Shown piece by piece: positions 9,615-17,730 of a stretch of DNA of 64,000 nucleotides. Below the pieces are notes generated by a model. That model searched no databases, had not been told where the DNA came from, and worked only from the letters and a program-made list of their open reading frames with translations. The DNA comes from Allobogoriella deserti (GTDB taxonomy: Bacteria; Actinomycetota; Actinomycetes; Actinomycetales; Actinomycetaceae): contig NZ_JBHUEE010000008.1 of assembly GCF_042680605.1 (NCBI RefSeq), positions 124,001 through 188,000 on the forward strand. The letters run 5' to 3'. Both the position numbers and the translations under genes were made by a program. Position 1 is the first letter of the stretch. Each line of letters opens with the position of its first letter.

Positions 9615-11465
9615 CTACGGCTGGGCGCTCGTCCGCAGCACCGCGACACCGGCGTCGCTCAGTCGCGTGGCCCGCTCACTCGCGGTCGCGTCCCAACCGA
9701 GCAGGAGGTCACCGCCGACCGGTACCTCGCAGGCCCGGAGTGCGAGCACGATCGTGATCCTGCCTCGCCGGATCGTCAGGCAGTCCTCGCCGGTGCGCAC
9801 CTGCGGGACGTCGCCCCCGGTCAGGTCCGGTTCGGCACGGCGCAGCCGGATCAGGTCCTGGGTGAACCGCAACAGCTCCTCGTGCGGCGGCCGGTTCGCC
9901 TCGGCCCAGTCCAACCGGGACGCCTCGAACGTCTCGAGCGCCTGCGGGTCGGGCACCTCGAGGTCCTCCTGGCCGTACAGCTCGGCCCACCCGTGGGTCT
10001 CGAACTCCTCCCGGCGCCCCTCCCGGACCAGGCGGCCGAGCTCGTCCGTGTGGTCCGTGAAGTACAGGAAAGGTGTGGTCGCGCCCCACTCCTCGCCCAT
10101 GAACAGCATCGGAGTGCCCGTTCCGAGCAGTACCGCGGCGGCACTGACCGCCAGCAGGCCGGGGGACAGGACCCGGCTGGGCCGGTCGCCGAGCGCGCGA
10201 TTCCCGACCTGGTCGTGGTTCTGTGCGAAGACGACGAACCGGCGCCGGTCCGTCTCCGGCGGGACGGGGGCGCCCCACGGGCGCCCCCGGAAGGTCGAGT
10301 AGCTGCCGTCGTGGACGAAGACGTCGGTGAAGGCCTTGGCGGCGGTGTCCAGGTCGCCGAAGTCGACGTAGTAGCCGTGCCGTTCACCGGTGAGCAGGGC
10401 GTGCAGGGCGTGGTGCACGTCGTCCGCCCACTGCGCCGTCATACCCTTCCCGCCCGCTGCGGTCGGAGTGACCATCGCCGGGTCGTTGAGATCCGACTCG
10501 GCGATGAGCGAGAGTGGCCGGCCCACCTCCGCCTCGAGGGCTGCGACCGTGTCGGAGAGCTCGGCGAGCAGGTGCCGGGGCGAATCATCCACCAGGGCGT
10601 GCACGGCGTCGAGCCGGAGGGCGTCGATGTGGAAGTCGCGCAGCCACCGCACCGCGTTGTCGACGAGGAACCGGCGCACCTCACGCTCGTCGCCGTCGGC
10701 GTCCGATTCTCCGGCTCCTCGCCCTCCGCTCGTCCCTCGCTCACGCTCGTCGCCGTCGGCGTCCGATTCTCCGGCTCCTCGCCCTCCGCTCGTCCCTCGC
10801 TCACGCTCGTCGCCGTCGAGGTTGATCGCGGCACCCCAGGGCGTCTCATGCCGGTCGGTGAAGTACGGGCCGAACTCAGCCAGGTAGTTGCCGTCCGGAC
10901 CGAGATGGTTGTAGACGACGTCCAGGCAGACGCCGAGTCCGCGGCCGTGAGCGGCGTCGACGAAACGCTGCAACGCGGCCGGGCCGCCGTAGGGCTCGTG
11001 CACCGCGTACAGCCCCACGCCGTCGTAACCCCACCCGCGTGCCCCCGGGAATGCCGCCACCGGCATGAGTTCGACGATGTCGACACCGAGGGCGGCCAGG
11101 TGATCAAGTCGGTCGACGGCGGCGTCGAGCGTGCCTTCCGGGGTGAAGGTGCCGACGTGCAGTTCGTAGATCACCGCTCCGAGGACGGACCGCCCCGGCC
11201 ACTCGTCGTCACCCCATTGGTACACATCCGGGTCGCAGAGCCGGGACGGCCCGTGCACGCCGTGCGGCTGCCACGGCGAGCGGGGGTCCGGGCGTGGCTC
11301 ACCGCCGTCCAGGGAGAAGGCGTAGTCGGTGCCGGTCTCCAGGGTCCGGCGCGAGCGCCACCAGCCTCCGTCCTGGGCGAGCATCGCCTCACGTTCGCCG
11401 TCCTCGGGCAGGACAAGGTCGACTGTCGAGGCGCGCGGTGCCCACACGCTCACGTGCCCGCTCAC
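9615..11465 (-). CDS. treZ: Malto-oligosyltrehalose trehalohydrolase with in-frame repeat insertion
   Basis: A 616-residue GH13 enzyme that releases trehalose from maltooligosyl-trehalose. It has an N-terminal CBM48-like region (VSVWAPRASTVDLVLPEDG), the barrel motif CLDVVYNHLGPDGNY, the nucleophile region DALRLDAVHAL, the acid/base in LIAESDLNDP and VVFAQNHDQVGNR. Between AINLDGDERE and VRRFLVDNAV the protein carries two perfect 20-residue repeats rich in Gly, Glu, Asp and Arg (about residues 222-261), encoded by two 60-bp units. Without them the loop would read NLDGDEREVRRF, as expected for the family. The GTG start overlaps the treY stop (GTGA). Confidence 0.95.
   Translation of the reverse strand: MSGHVSVWAPRASTVDLVLPEDGEREAMLAQDGGWWRSRRTLETGTDYAFSLDGGEPRPDPRSPWQPHGVHGPSRLCDPDVYQWGDDEWPGRSVLGAVIYELHVGTFTPEGTLDAAVDRLDHLAALGVDIVELMPVAAFPGARGWGYDGVGLYAVHEPYGGPAALQRFVDAAHGRGLGVCLDVVYNHLGPDGNYLAEFGPYFTDRHETPWGAAINLDGDERERGTSGGRGAGESDADGDERERGTSGGRGAGESDADGDEREVRRFLVDNAVRWLRDFHIDALRLDAVHALVDDSPRHLLAELSDTVAALEAEVGRPLSLIAESDLNDPAMVTPTAAGGKGMTAQWADDVHHALHALLTGERHGYYVDFGDLDTAAKAFTDVFVHDGSYSTFRGRPWGAPVPPETDRRRFVVFAQNHDQVGNRALGDRPSRVLSPGLLAVSAAAVLLGTGTPMLFMGEEWGATTPFLYFTDHTDELGRLVREGRREEFETHGWAELYGQEDLEVPDPQALETFEASRLDWAEANRPPHEELLRFTQDLIRLRRAEPDLTGGDVPQVRTGEDCLTIRRGRITIVLALRACEVPVGGDLLLGWDATASERATRLSDAGVAVLRTSAQP
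10681..10818. repeat. Tandem 60-bp repeat within treZ (2.3 copies)
   Basis: Two identical 60-bp units (10681-10740 and 10741-10800) are followed by the first 18 bases of a third. The unit length is a multiple of three, so treZ stays in frame. On the treZ coding strand each unit holds a purine-rich core (plus-strand positions 10716-10751 and 10776-10811) that begins GACGAGCG and matches the core of the repeat at 30308-30454 with about 3 differences in 36 bases. Confidence 0.97.
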
Positions 11466-13975
11466 GCCCGCTCCAGGAGTGCGACCGGGGCCTCGGCGAG
11501 CAGGTCGCCGAGCCGGACGTCGCCGCCCGGCCAGGTATGCGCGGACAGCAGGTCGCGCCAGGAGCCGTCGGGCAGCACGACGGTGGCCTCGGCCATGCCC
11601 CGATGGGCCGCCACGTCGGCCAACCGGGCGCAGACGGTCACGGCGAGGGGCCCGGTGGCGTCGGCCCGGGCGAATGCGACGGCGTGGCCAGTCGTGGTCG
11701 GCAGCGGCCGATAATTCGCCTCCGGTCCGACGAACGCCTCCGAGTGCCGGCGTCGGAGCCGCAGTGCCGCCGCCGTGAGTCGGAGCTTCTCCTCATCCAC
11801 GTCCGCCGGGCCGCGGCCCGCATCGAGTTCGGCCAGTCGGTCGGCCAGTGCCGTAAAGTCCACCGGGCGGCGGTTGTCCGGATCGACCAGGCTGGTTCGC
11901 GTGATCTCGCTGCCCTGATAGACGTCCGCCACTCCGGGCGCGGTCAGTTGCACCAGCTTGGTCCCCAGAATGGTGCGTCGGACGGCGGCCGCGGTGAGCT
12001 CGACCCAGGTCGCGAAAGTGGCCGACACCTCCGGATGGGTGACGAGCGCGGTCCCAAATTCGGTCAAGGCTCTCTCCCGGGCCGTGTCCTGCGCGGTCCA
12101 CGTGGTCCAGGTCTTCTGTTCCCGGCTCGCCTTGAGCAGGTACTCGGTGAGCCGCTCGGCCTCGATCGGCCCGTCGGCGGTCCACGTGCCGGCCAGGGTC
12201 TGCCACAGCAAGTTCTCGGTGCGCCCGTCCAGGTCGGCGGGCCGCAGCTCGGACGTGCTGCGGCGCAGCTCCTGCAAGGTTTCGGCCCATTCCTGCGCGT
12301 AGGTGGCCAGCACGCCGATGCGCGCCCGCACGTCCTCCCCACGTTTGGTGTCGTGGGTGCTTCCGGCGGTCATCGTGACCGGCCACATGGCCTGCGTCCG
12401 GGCCGCCCAGGCGTGCAGCTCGTCCGGGTCGGCACCGAACCGCGAGGGGTCGCCGCCCACCTCGCACAGGCTCACCAGGTGAGTCCACCGGTAGAACGCC
12501 GTGTCCTCGACTCCCTTGGCGGTCACGGCACCGCAGACCTGCTGGAAGCGGATCACCAGCTCCCGGCGGGGTGCCTCGTCGGTGCGGCCGGCACTGCCGG
12601 CCTCGCGCCCCAGGAGCAGGTCGACGACGAGGTCCAGAGTGTCGTGCCGCTCCGGATCGAGCCGTTCGCGGGCGCGGTCGGCCGCCTCACGGACGACGCG
12701 CTCCTCGTGACCCGGTGGGTCTTCACCGGGGACGATGTACGCCCGGTAGCGGGGGAAGGCGACGACGAGCTCGACCACGCAGTCGCGCAGCGCGGAGAAC
12801 GTGTGGTCCCGCAACCGGATGTCGGTGTGGCAGATCTGGGTGAGCAGGTCCGTCAGGCGGTGGATCTCCGCCACGAGCGAGGTGGAGACGATCTGACGTT
12901 TGGACTCCTCGATGACGCCGGCCAGGTCCGGTGTGTCTCCGGCGAGCTCCTGCATCACGGAGGCGAGCGGTACGGCTCCCGCGGGGTCGACGTGCAGGGC
13001 ATGAAACCGCCAGGCGGCGTCGTAGCCGGTGGTCCCGGCGACCGGCCAGTCCTCGGGGAGTTCCTCGTCGCCCTCCAGGATCTTCTCGGCGGCGATCCAC
13101 GCCCCGCCGGTGGCCTCGTGCAGGCGGCGTAGGTAGCCCCGGGGGTCCGCCAGGCCGTCGGGGTGGTCGATCCGGAACGCGTCGATCACTCCGGCACGGA
13201 ACAGGTCGAGCAGCAGCGCGTGGGTGGCGTCGAAGACCGCTGGATCCTCGACTCGGACGGCCGCCAGGGTGCCGACGTCGAAAAAGCGGCGGTAGTTGAG
13301 CTCCTCGTCCGCCACCCGCCAGTACGACAGCCGATAGTGCTGACGTTCGATGAGTTCGGCCAGCGGGAGGTTCTCGGTACCCCGTCGGACAGGGAAGGTG
13401 TGGTCGTAGTAACGCAGGACGGGCTGCGGGACTCCGTCCCCGCTGTCGGGAATCTCCGCCCGGTCCAGGTGCAGCTCGCCGGCGGCGAGCGCGTCCCCGA
13501 TGCGCGAGCCGAGGACGGGCATGAGCAGACCGTCTTCGTCACTCAGATCGACGTCGAACCAGTGCGCGTAGGGCGAGTCGGGGCCTTCGGCGAGGACGGA
13601 CCACAGCGCCCGGTTGTGCCAGGCGGGCGTGGGAACCGCCATGTGGTTCGGCACGACGTCGACGACCAGGCCGAGATCATGTCCGTGGGCCGCGGCCGCG
13701 AGCGACTCCAGCCCCTCCCGGCCGCCCAGCACGTCGCTGATCCGGGTGTGGTCGACGACGTCGTAGCCGTGCGTCGAGCCCGGCGCCGCCTGGAGGACGG
13801 GGGAGAGGTAGAGGTCGGTGATCCCGAGGCTCGCGAGGTAGGGAACGAGCGCCTCGGCGTCGGCGAAGGTGAACTCCGGTCCGAGCTGGAGCCGGTAGGT
13901 GCTGACCGGAACCCGCCGGCCGGGCCGCGGGCGGTGAGCGGTGGCGGCACCGGCCGCGGCTGTCGTCTCGGTCAT
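11462..13975 (-). CDS. treY: Malto-oligosyltrehalose synthase (glucan alpha-1,4 to alpha,alpha-1,1 transglucosidase)
   Basis: An 837-residue GH13 enzyme that turns the reducing-end alpha-1,4 bond of a maltodextrin into alpha,alpha-1,1, making the TreZ substrate. Motifs: VPVSTYRLQLGPEFTFADA at the start, DVVPNHMAVP, VIDAFRIDHPDGLADP (nucleophile Asp), GAWIAAEKILEGDE (acid/base Glu), and TAGSTHDTKRGEDVRARI near residue 535. The length fits the family. ATG at 13973-13975. treZ overlaps it by 4 bases downstream; glgX lies 29 bases upstream in the same direction, so glgX-treY-treZ is one operon that links glycogen trimming to trehalose. Confidence 0.96.
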   Translation of the reverse strand: MTETTAAAGAATAHRPRPGRRVPVSTYRLQLGPEFTFADAEALVPYLASLGITDLYLSPVLQAAPGSTHGYDVVDHTRISDVLGGREGLESLAAAAHGHDLGLVVDVVPNHMAVPTPAWHNRALWSVLAEGPDSPYAHWFDVDLSDEDGLLMPVLGSRIGDALAAGELHLDRAEIPDSGDGVPQPVLRYYDHTFPVRRGTENLPLAELIERQHYRLSYWRVADEELNYRRFFDVGTLAAVRVEDPAVFDATHALLLDLFRAGVIDAFRIDHPDGLADPRGYLRRLHEATGGAWIAAEKILEGDEELPEDWPVAGTTGYDAAWRFHALHVDPAGAVPLASVMQELAGDTPDLAGVIEESKRQIVSTSLVAEIHRLTDLLTQICHTDIRLRDHTFSALRDCVVELVVAFPRYRAYIVPGEDPPGHEERVVREAADRARERLDPERHDTLDLVVDLLLGREAGSAGRTDEAPRRELVIRFQQVCGAVTAKGVEDTAFYRWTHLVSLCEVGGDPSRFGADPDELHAWAARTQAMWPVTMTAGSTHDTKRGEDVRARIGVLATYAQEWAETLQELRRSTSELRPADLDGRTENLLWQTLAGTWTADGPIEAERLTEYLLKASREQKTWTTWTAQDTARERALTEFGTALVTHPEVSATFATWVELTAAAVRRTILGTKLVQLTAPGVADVYQGSEITRTSLVDPDNRRPVDFTALADRLAELDAGRGPADVDEEKLRLTAAALRLRRRHSEAFVGPEANYRPLPTTTGHAVAFARADATGPLAVTVCARLADVAAHRGMAEATVVLPDGSWRDLLSAHTWPGGDVRLGDLLAEAPVALLERA

Positions 13976-14004
13976 GGTCCTCCTCGCTCGCCGAACGCCG
14001 GCCC

Positions 14005-16140
14005 CTACTCGCCGTCCTGAGGTGGCCGGGTCAGGACGACGACGGATCGGCCCGTCACCTTCACACTCGCACCCGAGGACAGTTCACGCTCGTCGGCCTC
14101 GTCCGGATCCTCGTCCGCGGTGTCGAGCGCGACGTGCCACGCGGTGCCGTAGTCCGCACCGGGCAGGGTGAAGTCGAGCGGCTCGGCGTCGGCGTTCAGG
14201 AGCGCGAGGACCGAGTCCCCGACGATGCGTTCACCCCGTTCGCCGGGTTCCGGGATCGCCTCGCCGTTGAGGAACATCATGATCGAACGCGCGTACCAGG
14301 TGTCCCAGTCCTCCTCGTCCATCCGGCCGGCATCCGGGGTGAACCACTCGATGTCGCCGATCTCGGACTCTCCGCCGTGCTCGGGGGCGCCGGCGAAGAA
14401 CCGGCGTCGGCGCAGCACCGGCTGTTCCTTGCGCAGCGCGATGAGCCGGCGGGTGAACGTGAGCAGGTCCTCGCGTTCGTCGTCGAGCTGCCAGTCCACC
14501 CAGGAGAGCTCGTTGTCCTGGCAGTAGGTGTTGTTGTTGCCCTGCTGGGTCCGGCCCATCTCGTCACCGTGGCAGATCATCGGCACGCCCTGGCTCAGCA
14601 GCAGGGTGGTGAGGAAGTTGCGTTGCTGACGGGCGCGCAGGGCGCGCACCTCAGGATCGTCCGTCTCGCCCTCCGCACCGCAGTTCCACGACCGGTTGTG
14701 CGACTCGCCGTCGTTTCCGTCCTCGCCGTTGGCCTCGTTGTGCTTCTCGTTGTAGGACACGAGGTCGCGCAGGGTGAAGCCGTCGTGGGCGGTGACGAAG
14801 TTGATCGAGGAGACCGGTCGGCGCCCGCTGTGCTCGTACAGGTCCGCCGAGCCGGCGAGCCGGCTGGCCAGCTCGCCGAGCGTGGAGGGCTCGCCGCGCC
14901 AGAAGTCGCGCACAGTGTCGCGATACTTGCCGTTCCATTCGGTCCACAGCGGGGGGAACCCGCCGACCTGATACCCGCCTTCGCCCACGTCCCACGGCTC
15001 GGCGATGAGCTTGACCTGGTTGATCACCGGGTCCTGCTGGATGATGTCGAAGAACGCGGAGAGACGGTCGACCTCGTGGAGTTCGCGTGCCAGGGTCGAG
15101 GCCAGGTCGAAGCGGAAGCCGTCGACGTGCATCTCCTGGATCCAGTACCGCAGCGAGTCGGTGATCAGCTGGAGGGTATGCGGGGACCGCATGAGCAGCG
15201 AGTTCCCGGTGCCGGTGGTGTCGAAGTAGTGCGCCTCGTCCCCGTCCACGAGCCGGTAGTAGGACGCGTTGTCGATCCCGCGGAAGGACAGGGTCGGCCC
15301 GAGGTGGTTGCCTTCGGCGGTGTGGTTGTAGACGACGTCGAGGATCACCTCGATCCCAGCCTCGTGCAGGGACTTGACCATCGTCTTGAACTCCTCGACC
15401 TGCTCGCCCCGGGCGCCGAAGGCGGCGTATCCGTTGTGCGGCGCGAAGAAGCCGATGGTGTTGTACCCCCAGTAGTTGCTCAGTCCCTTCTCCTGCAGGT
15501 GCGGGTCGTTGACGAACTGGTGCACGGGCATGAGCTCGATCGCGGTCACGCCCAGGGTGGTCAGGTGCTCGACGATGGCGGGGTGCCCGACGCCGGCGTA
15601 GGTGCCGCGCAGTTCCTCGGGCAGTTCCGGGGCAAGCTGGGTCAGCCCCTTGACGTGCGCCTCGTAGATGATCGACTCGTGGTACTCGTGCCGCGGCGGG
15701 CGGTCGTAGCCCCAGTCGAAGAAGGGGTTGATGACCACGGAGACCATGGTGTGGGCCGCCGAGTCCTCGGTGTTGCGCTTATCCGGATCGTCGAAGGTGT
15801 AGGAGTACAGCGACGGGTGCCCGTCGATCTGCCCGTCCACCGCCTTGGCGTACGGATCGAGAAGCAGTTTGGACGGGTCGCACCGGTGACCGGAGGCAGG
15901 GTCGTAGGGGCCGTGGACCCGGTACCCGTAGCGCTGGCCGGGCCGGACCGAGGGCAGGTATCCGTGCCAGACATGCCCGTCGACCTCCGTGAGGTCGACG
16001 CACTGCTCCTCCTCGTCCGGCTCATCGGGCAGGAGGCACAACTCGACCCGTTCGGCGACGGAGGAGTAGAGCGCGAAGTTCGTGCCGGAGCCATCGAAGG
16101 TGGCGCCGAGGGGGTACTGACGGCCGGGCCAGATCTGCAT
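14005..16140 (-). CDS. glgX: Glycogen debranching enzyme GlgX/TreX
   Basis: A 711-residue isoamylase-type GH13 enzyme that cleaves alpha-1,6 branches of limit glycogen, supplying linear maltodextrins for TreY. Seen: the N-terminal CBM48 (MQIWPGRQYPLGATFDGSGTNFALYSS), ILDVVYNHTAEGNHLGPT, VDGFRFDLASTLARELHE (nucleophile), VKLIAEPWDVG (acid/base) and INFVTAHDGFTLRDLVSYN. The start MQIWPG is chosen because the CBM begins there. No Shine-Dalgarno is seen upstream; a GAACCT hexamer 6 bases before the ATG could be a weak leaderless -10. It leads the trehalose operon. Confidence 0.95.
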   Translation of the reverse strand: MQIWPGRQYPLGATFDGSGTNFALYSSVAERVELCLLPDEPDEEEQCVDLTEVDGHVWHGYLPSVRPGQRYGYRVHGPYDPASGHRCDPSKLLLDPYAKAVDGQIDGHPSLYSYTFDDPDKRNTEDSAAHTMVSVVINPFFDWGYDRPPRHEYHESIIYEAHVKGLTQLAPELPEELRGTYAGVGHPAIVEHLTTLGVTAIELMPVHQFVNDPHLQEKGLSNYWGYNTIGFFAPHNGYAAFGARGEQVEEFKTMVKSLHEAGIEVILDVVYNHTAEGNHLGPTLSFRGIDNASYYRLVDGDEAHYFDTTGTGNSLLMRSPHTLQLITDSLRYWIQEMHVDGFRFDLASTLARELHEVDRLSAFFDIIQQDPVINQVKLIAEPWDVGEGGYQVGGFPPLWTEWNGKYRDTVRDFWRGEPSTLGELASRLAGSADLYEHSGRRPVSSINFVTAHDGFTLRDLVSYNEKHNEANGEDGNDGESHNRSWNCGAEGETDDPEVRALRARQQRNFLTTLLLSQGVPMICHGDEMGRTQQGNNNTYCQDNELSWVDWQLDDEREDLLTFTRRLIALRKEQPVLRRRRFFAGAPEHGGESEIGDIEWFTPDAGRMDEEDWDTWYARSIMMFLNGEAIPEPGERGERIVGDSVLALLNADAEPLDFTLPGADYGTAWHVALDTADEDPDEADERELSSGASVKVTGRSVVVLTRPPQDGE

Positions 16141-16204
16141 GGGAGTAGGTTCGCATGCCTGCGGCCTTCGCACCCGGTGTGCCCGCGTGCCCGGCGACGA
16201 CAAA

Positions 16205-16232
16205 GGCCCGGATCCGTATCCGGATCCGGGCC
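16205..16232 (-). terminator. Terminator of the minus-strand tRNA cluster
   Basis: A perfect 12-bp stem (16205-16216 with 16221-16232) closes a 4-base loop. Read on the minus strand it is followed by TTTGTCG and comes just after the tRNA-Val CCA end, so it ends the Gly-Cys-Val transcript and insulates glgX. Confidence 0.85.
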
Positions 16233-16237
16233 GATGG

Positions 16238-16309
16238 TGGGCGATACTGGGTTCGAACCAGTGACCTCTTCCGTGTCAGGGAAGCGCGCTACCGCTGCGC
16301 CAATCGCCC
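16238..16309 (-). tRNA. tRNA-Val (anticodon GAC)
   Basis: A 72-nt cloverleaf. Acceptor GGGCGAT pairs with ATCGCCC, the D-arm is GCGC-AGCGGTA-GCGC, the anticodon loop CTGACAC gives GAC, and the T-arm has the GGTTCGAAC core. The discriminator is A, and CCA is encoded at 16235-16237. It is last in the Gly-Cys-Val cluster and shares about 31 identical 3' bases with tRNA-Val(CAC) at 17561. Confidence 0.96.
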
Positions 16310-16325
16310 CTATGCGCTTATCGAG

Positions 16326-16396
16326 AGGTGGCGACGGGATTCGAACCCGTGTATACGGCTTTGCAGGCCGCTGCCTCGCCTCTCGGCCACGCCACC
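16326..16396 (-). tRNA. tRNA-Cys (anticodon GCA)
   Basis: A 71-nt cloverleaf with acceptor GGTGGCG/CGCCACC, anticodon loop CTGCAAA (GCA) and discriminator U, the usual cysteine identity base. The 3' CCA is not encoded. It is the middle gene of the minus-strand cluster. Confidence 0.96.
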
Positions 16397-16429
16397 CTGG
16401 GAAACCCACCGGGTGGTGGGGTGCCTCCG

Positions 16430-16502
16430 AGCGGATGACGGGACTCGAACCCGCGACCCTCACCTTGGCAAGGTGATGCTCTACCAACTGAGCCACATCC
16501 GC
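16430..16502 (-). tRNA. tRNA-Gly (anticodon GCC)
   Basis: A 73-nt cloverleaf with acceptor GCGGATG/CATCCGC (G-T closing pair tolerated), anticodon loop TTGCCAA (GCC) and T-arm GGTTCGAGTCC. The CCA is not encoded. It is the first tRNA of the cluster, about 32 bases after the predicted transcription start. Confidence 0.96.
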
Positions 16503-16540
16503 ATTGTCCGGCCGGGCGACTCCCCAACGGACGTTCCAGA

Positions 16541-16570
16541 ACTTTAGACCACCGCCGGGGCAGATTCCAA
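16541..16570 (-). promoter_or_regulatory. Promoter of the Gly-Cys-Val tRNA cluster
   Basis: On the minus strand TTGGAA (16565-16570) and TAAAGT (16541-16546) are separated by 18 bases, close to the housekeeping sigma consensus, with a start predicted near 16534. The region 16503-16615 is otherwise only the divergent control region shared with the aminotransferase gene. Confidence 0.6.
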
Positions 16571-16615
16571 ACCAGATCTGGCGGTGTGCCGGTGATGGAT
16601 GACACAGTTCGAAGC

Positions 16616-17461
16616 ATGGCTGAGGACCGGCGGGTGGTGGTGTGGTTCGACGGTCGCTTGCGTGAGCACACCGAGCCGCTCGTCCGGGCCGACGACCACG
16701 GCCTCACGGTCGGCGACGGCGTCTTCGAGGCCTGCGAGCTTCTCGACGGCCGGCCGTTCGCCCTGACCAGGCACCTGGACCGCCTGGAGCGGTCCGCGAC
16801 CGGCCTCGGACTTCCCCTGCCGGACCGCGACGAGGTCCGTCGTGCGGTCGAGACTGTCGCCGGTGCCTGGGGGGAGGGTCTCGGCCGGGTGCGCATCCTG
16901 TGGAGCGCCGGTCCCGGCCCGCTGGGGTCCGAGCGTGCCTGGGGCCCCGGAACTCTCCTCGTCGCGGCATCGGCGGTCAGTCCGCCCCGGCCGGTACGGG
17001 TCGCCGTCGTCCCGTGGGTGCGGAACGAACGATCGGCGATCGCCGGGTTGAAGACGACGTCGTACGCCGAGAACGTCCGCGCGCTCGCCCACGCCCGCGA
17101 GCAGGGCGCGGACGAGGCCGTCTTCGGCAACACGCGAGGTGAACTGTGCGAGGGCACCGGGACCAACGTGTTCGTCGAGGCGGACGGCATGTTGCTGACC
17201 CCGCCGCTGGAGTCGGGTTGCCTCGCCGGTGTCACTCGTGCCCTCGTCATGGAGTGGGCCAGCGAGGCGGGGATCGACGTGCGCGAGCAGACGCTGCCAC
17301 TGGGAGCACTCAAGGACGCCCGGCATGCGGCCCTGACCTCGTCCACGCGCGGCGTCGTCCCGATCGTCGGGGTCGACGGGCGCGAGCTCGCGCCCGGGCC
17401 ACTGTCCGAGGCGGTCGCCGAGATCTACACGCGGCGCCATCTCGAGACCCCCGACCCGTGA
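16616..17461 (+). CDS. pabC: Class IV aminotransferase, probable aminodeoxychorismate lyase
   Basis: A 281-residue fold-type IV PLP enzyme. The start VVWFDGRLREH and VRADDHGLTVGDGVFEACEL are family marks. The likely PLP lysine is in AGLKTTSYAENV, followed by GADEAVFGNTRGELCEGTGTNVFV and SGCLAGVTRALVMEWA. The best guess is 4-amino-4-deoxychorismate lyase (PabC, folate synthesis); branched-chain or D-amino-acid aminotransferase are alternatives because the specificity residues are not decisive. ATG 16616 gives the usual length; ATG 16595 is also possible and neither has a strong ribosome site. It lies between two inverted valine tRNAs. Confidence 0.83.
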   Translation: MAEDRRVVVWFDGRLREHTEPLVRADDHGLTVGDGVFEACELLDGRPFALTRHLDRLERSATGLGLPLPDRDEVRRAVETVAGAWGEGLGRVRILWSAGPGPLGSERAWGPGTLLVAASAVSPPRPVRVAVVPWVRNERSAIAGLKTTSYAENVRALAHAREQGADEAVFGNTRGELCEGTGTNVFVEADGMLLTPPLESGCLAGVTRALVMEWASEAGIDVREQTLPLGALKDARHAALTSSTRGVVPIVGVDGRELAPGPLSEAVAEIYTRRHLETPDP

Positions 17462-17499
17462 GATGTGTCCGGTCTCTCACCGCCGGGCGTGGGCCCGGT

Positions 17500-17529
17500 T
17501 TCACGATCCGTCCGGTGGCCTAGTAGCAT
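17500..17529 (+). promoter_or_regulatory. Promoter of tRNA-Val(CAC)
   Basis: TTCACG (17500-17505) and TAGCAT (17524-17529) are spaced by 18 bases, with a predicted start near 17536 and the mature tRNA at 17561. Confidence 0.55.
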
Positions 17530-17560
17530 CATCTTCCGCGCACGGCCCGTTCCGTCGCCC

Positions 17561-17632
17561 GGGCGATTGGCTCAGCGGTAGAGCGCCTCGTTCACACCGA
17601 GGAGGTCACTGGTTCGAACCCAGTATCGCCCA
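17561..17632 (+). tRNA. tRNA-Val (anticodon CAC)
   Basis: A 72-nt cloverleaf with acceptor GGGCGAT/ATCGCCC, anticodon stem CCTCG/CGAGG and loop TTCACAC (CAC). The discriminator is A and no CCA is encoded. Its D-, T- and acceptor arms nearly match tRNA-Val(GAC) on the other strand, so the pair probably arose by duplication. Confidence 0.96.
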
Positions 17633-17639
17633 CACACGT

Positions 17640-17672
17640 CAGGCCCCCGCCGCCTCAGCGGCCGGGGGCCTG
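17640..17672 (+). terminator. Terminator after tRNA-Val(CAC)
   Basis: CAGGCCCCCG pairs with CGGGGGCCTG, and a GCCGC/GCGGC inner stem with one bulge closes a CTCA loop. It lies 8 bases after the tRNA end and before thrS. Confidence 0.75.
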
Positions 17673-17730
17673 AGTCGTCCCCGGGCCTCGGTACGATCGA
17701 CAGGTCCTGTCCGACCCACAAGGAGCACCG

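Noticed and set aside
14134..16476. A 780-codon plus-strand frame opposite glgX and the tRNAs
   Set aside because: It runs through tRNA genes and opposite a clear GH13 enzyme and has no recognisable domain.
16205..16502. CRISPR-like alternation of short repeated and unique sequence
   Set aside because: The repeats are tRNA T-arms and a terminator stem; spacing and structure match three tRNAs.
17633..17730. Possible T-box leader for thrS
   Set aside because: The tRNA-Val terminator occupies most of it and no specifier loop or T-box sequence is present.
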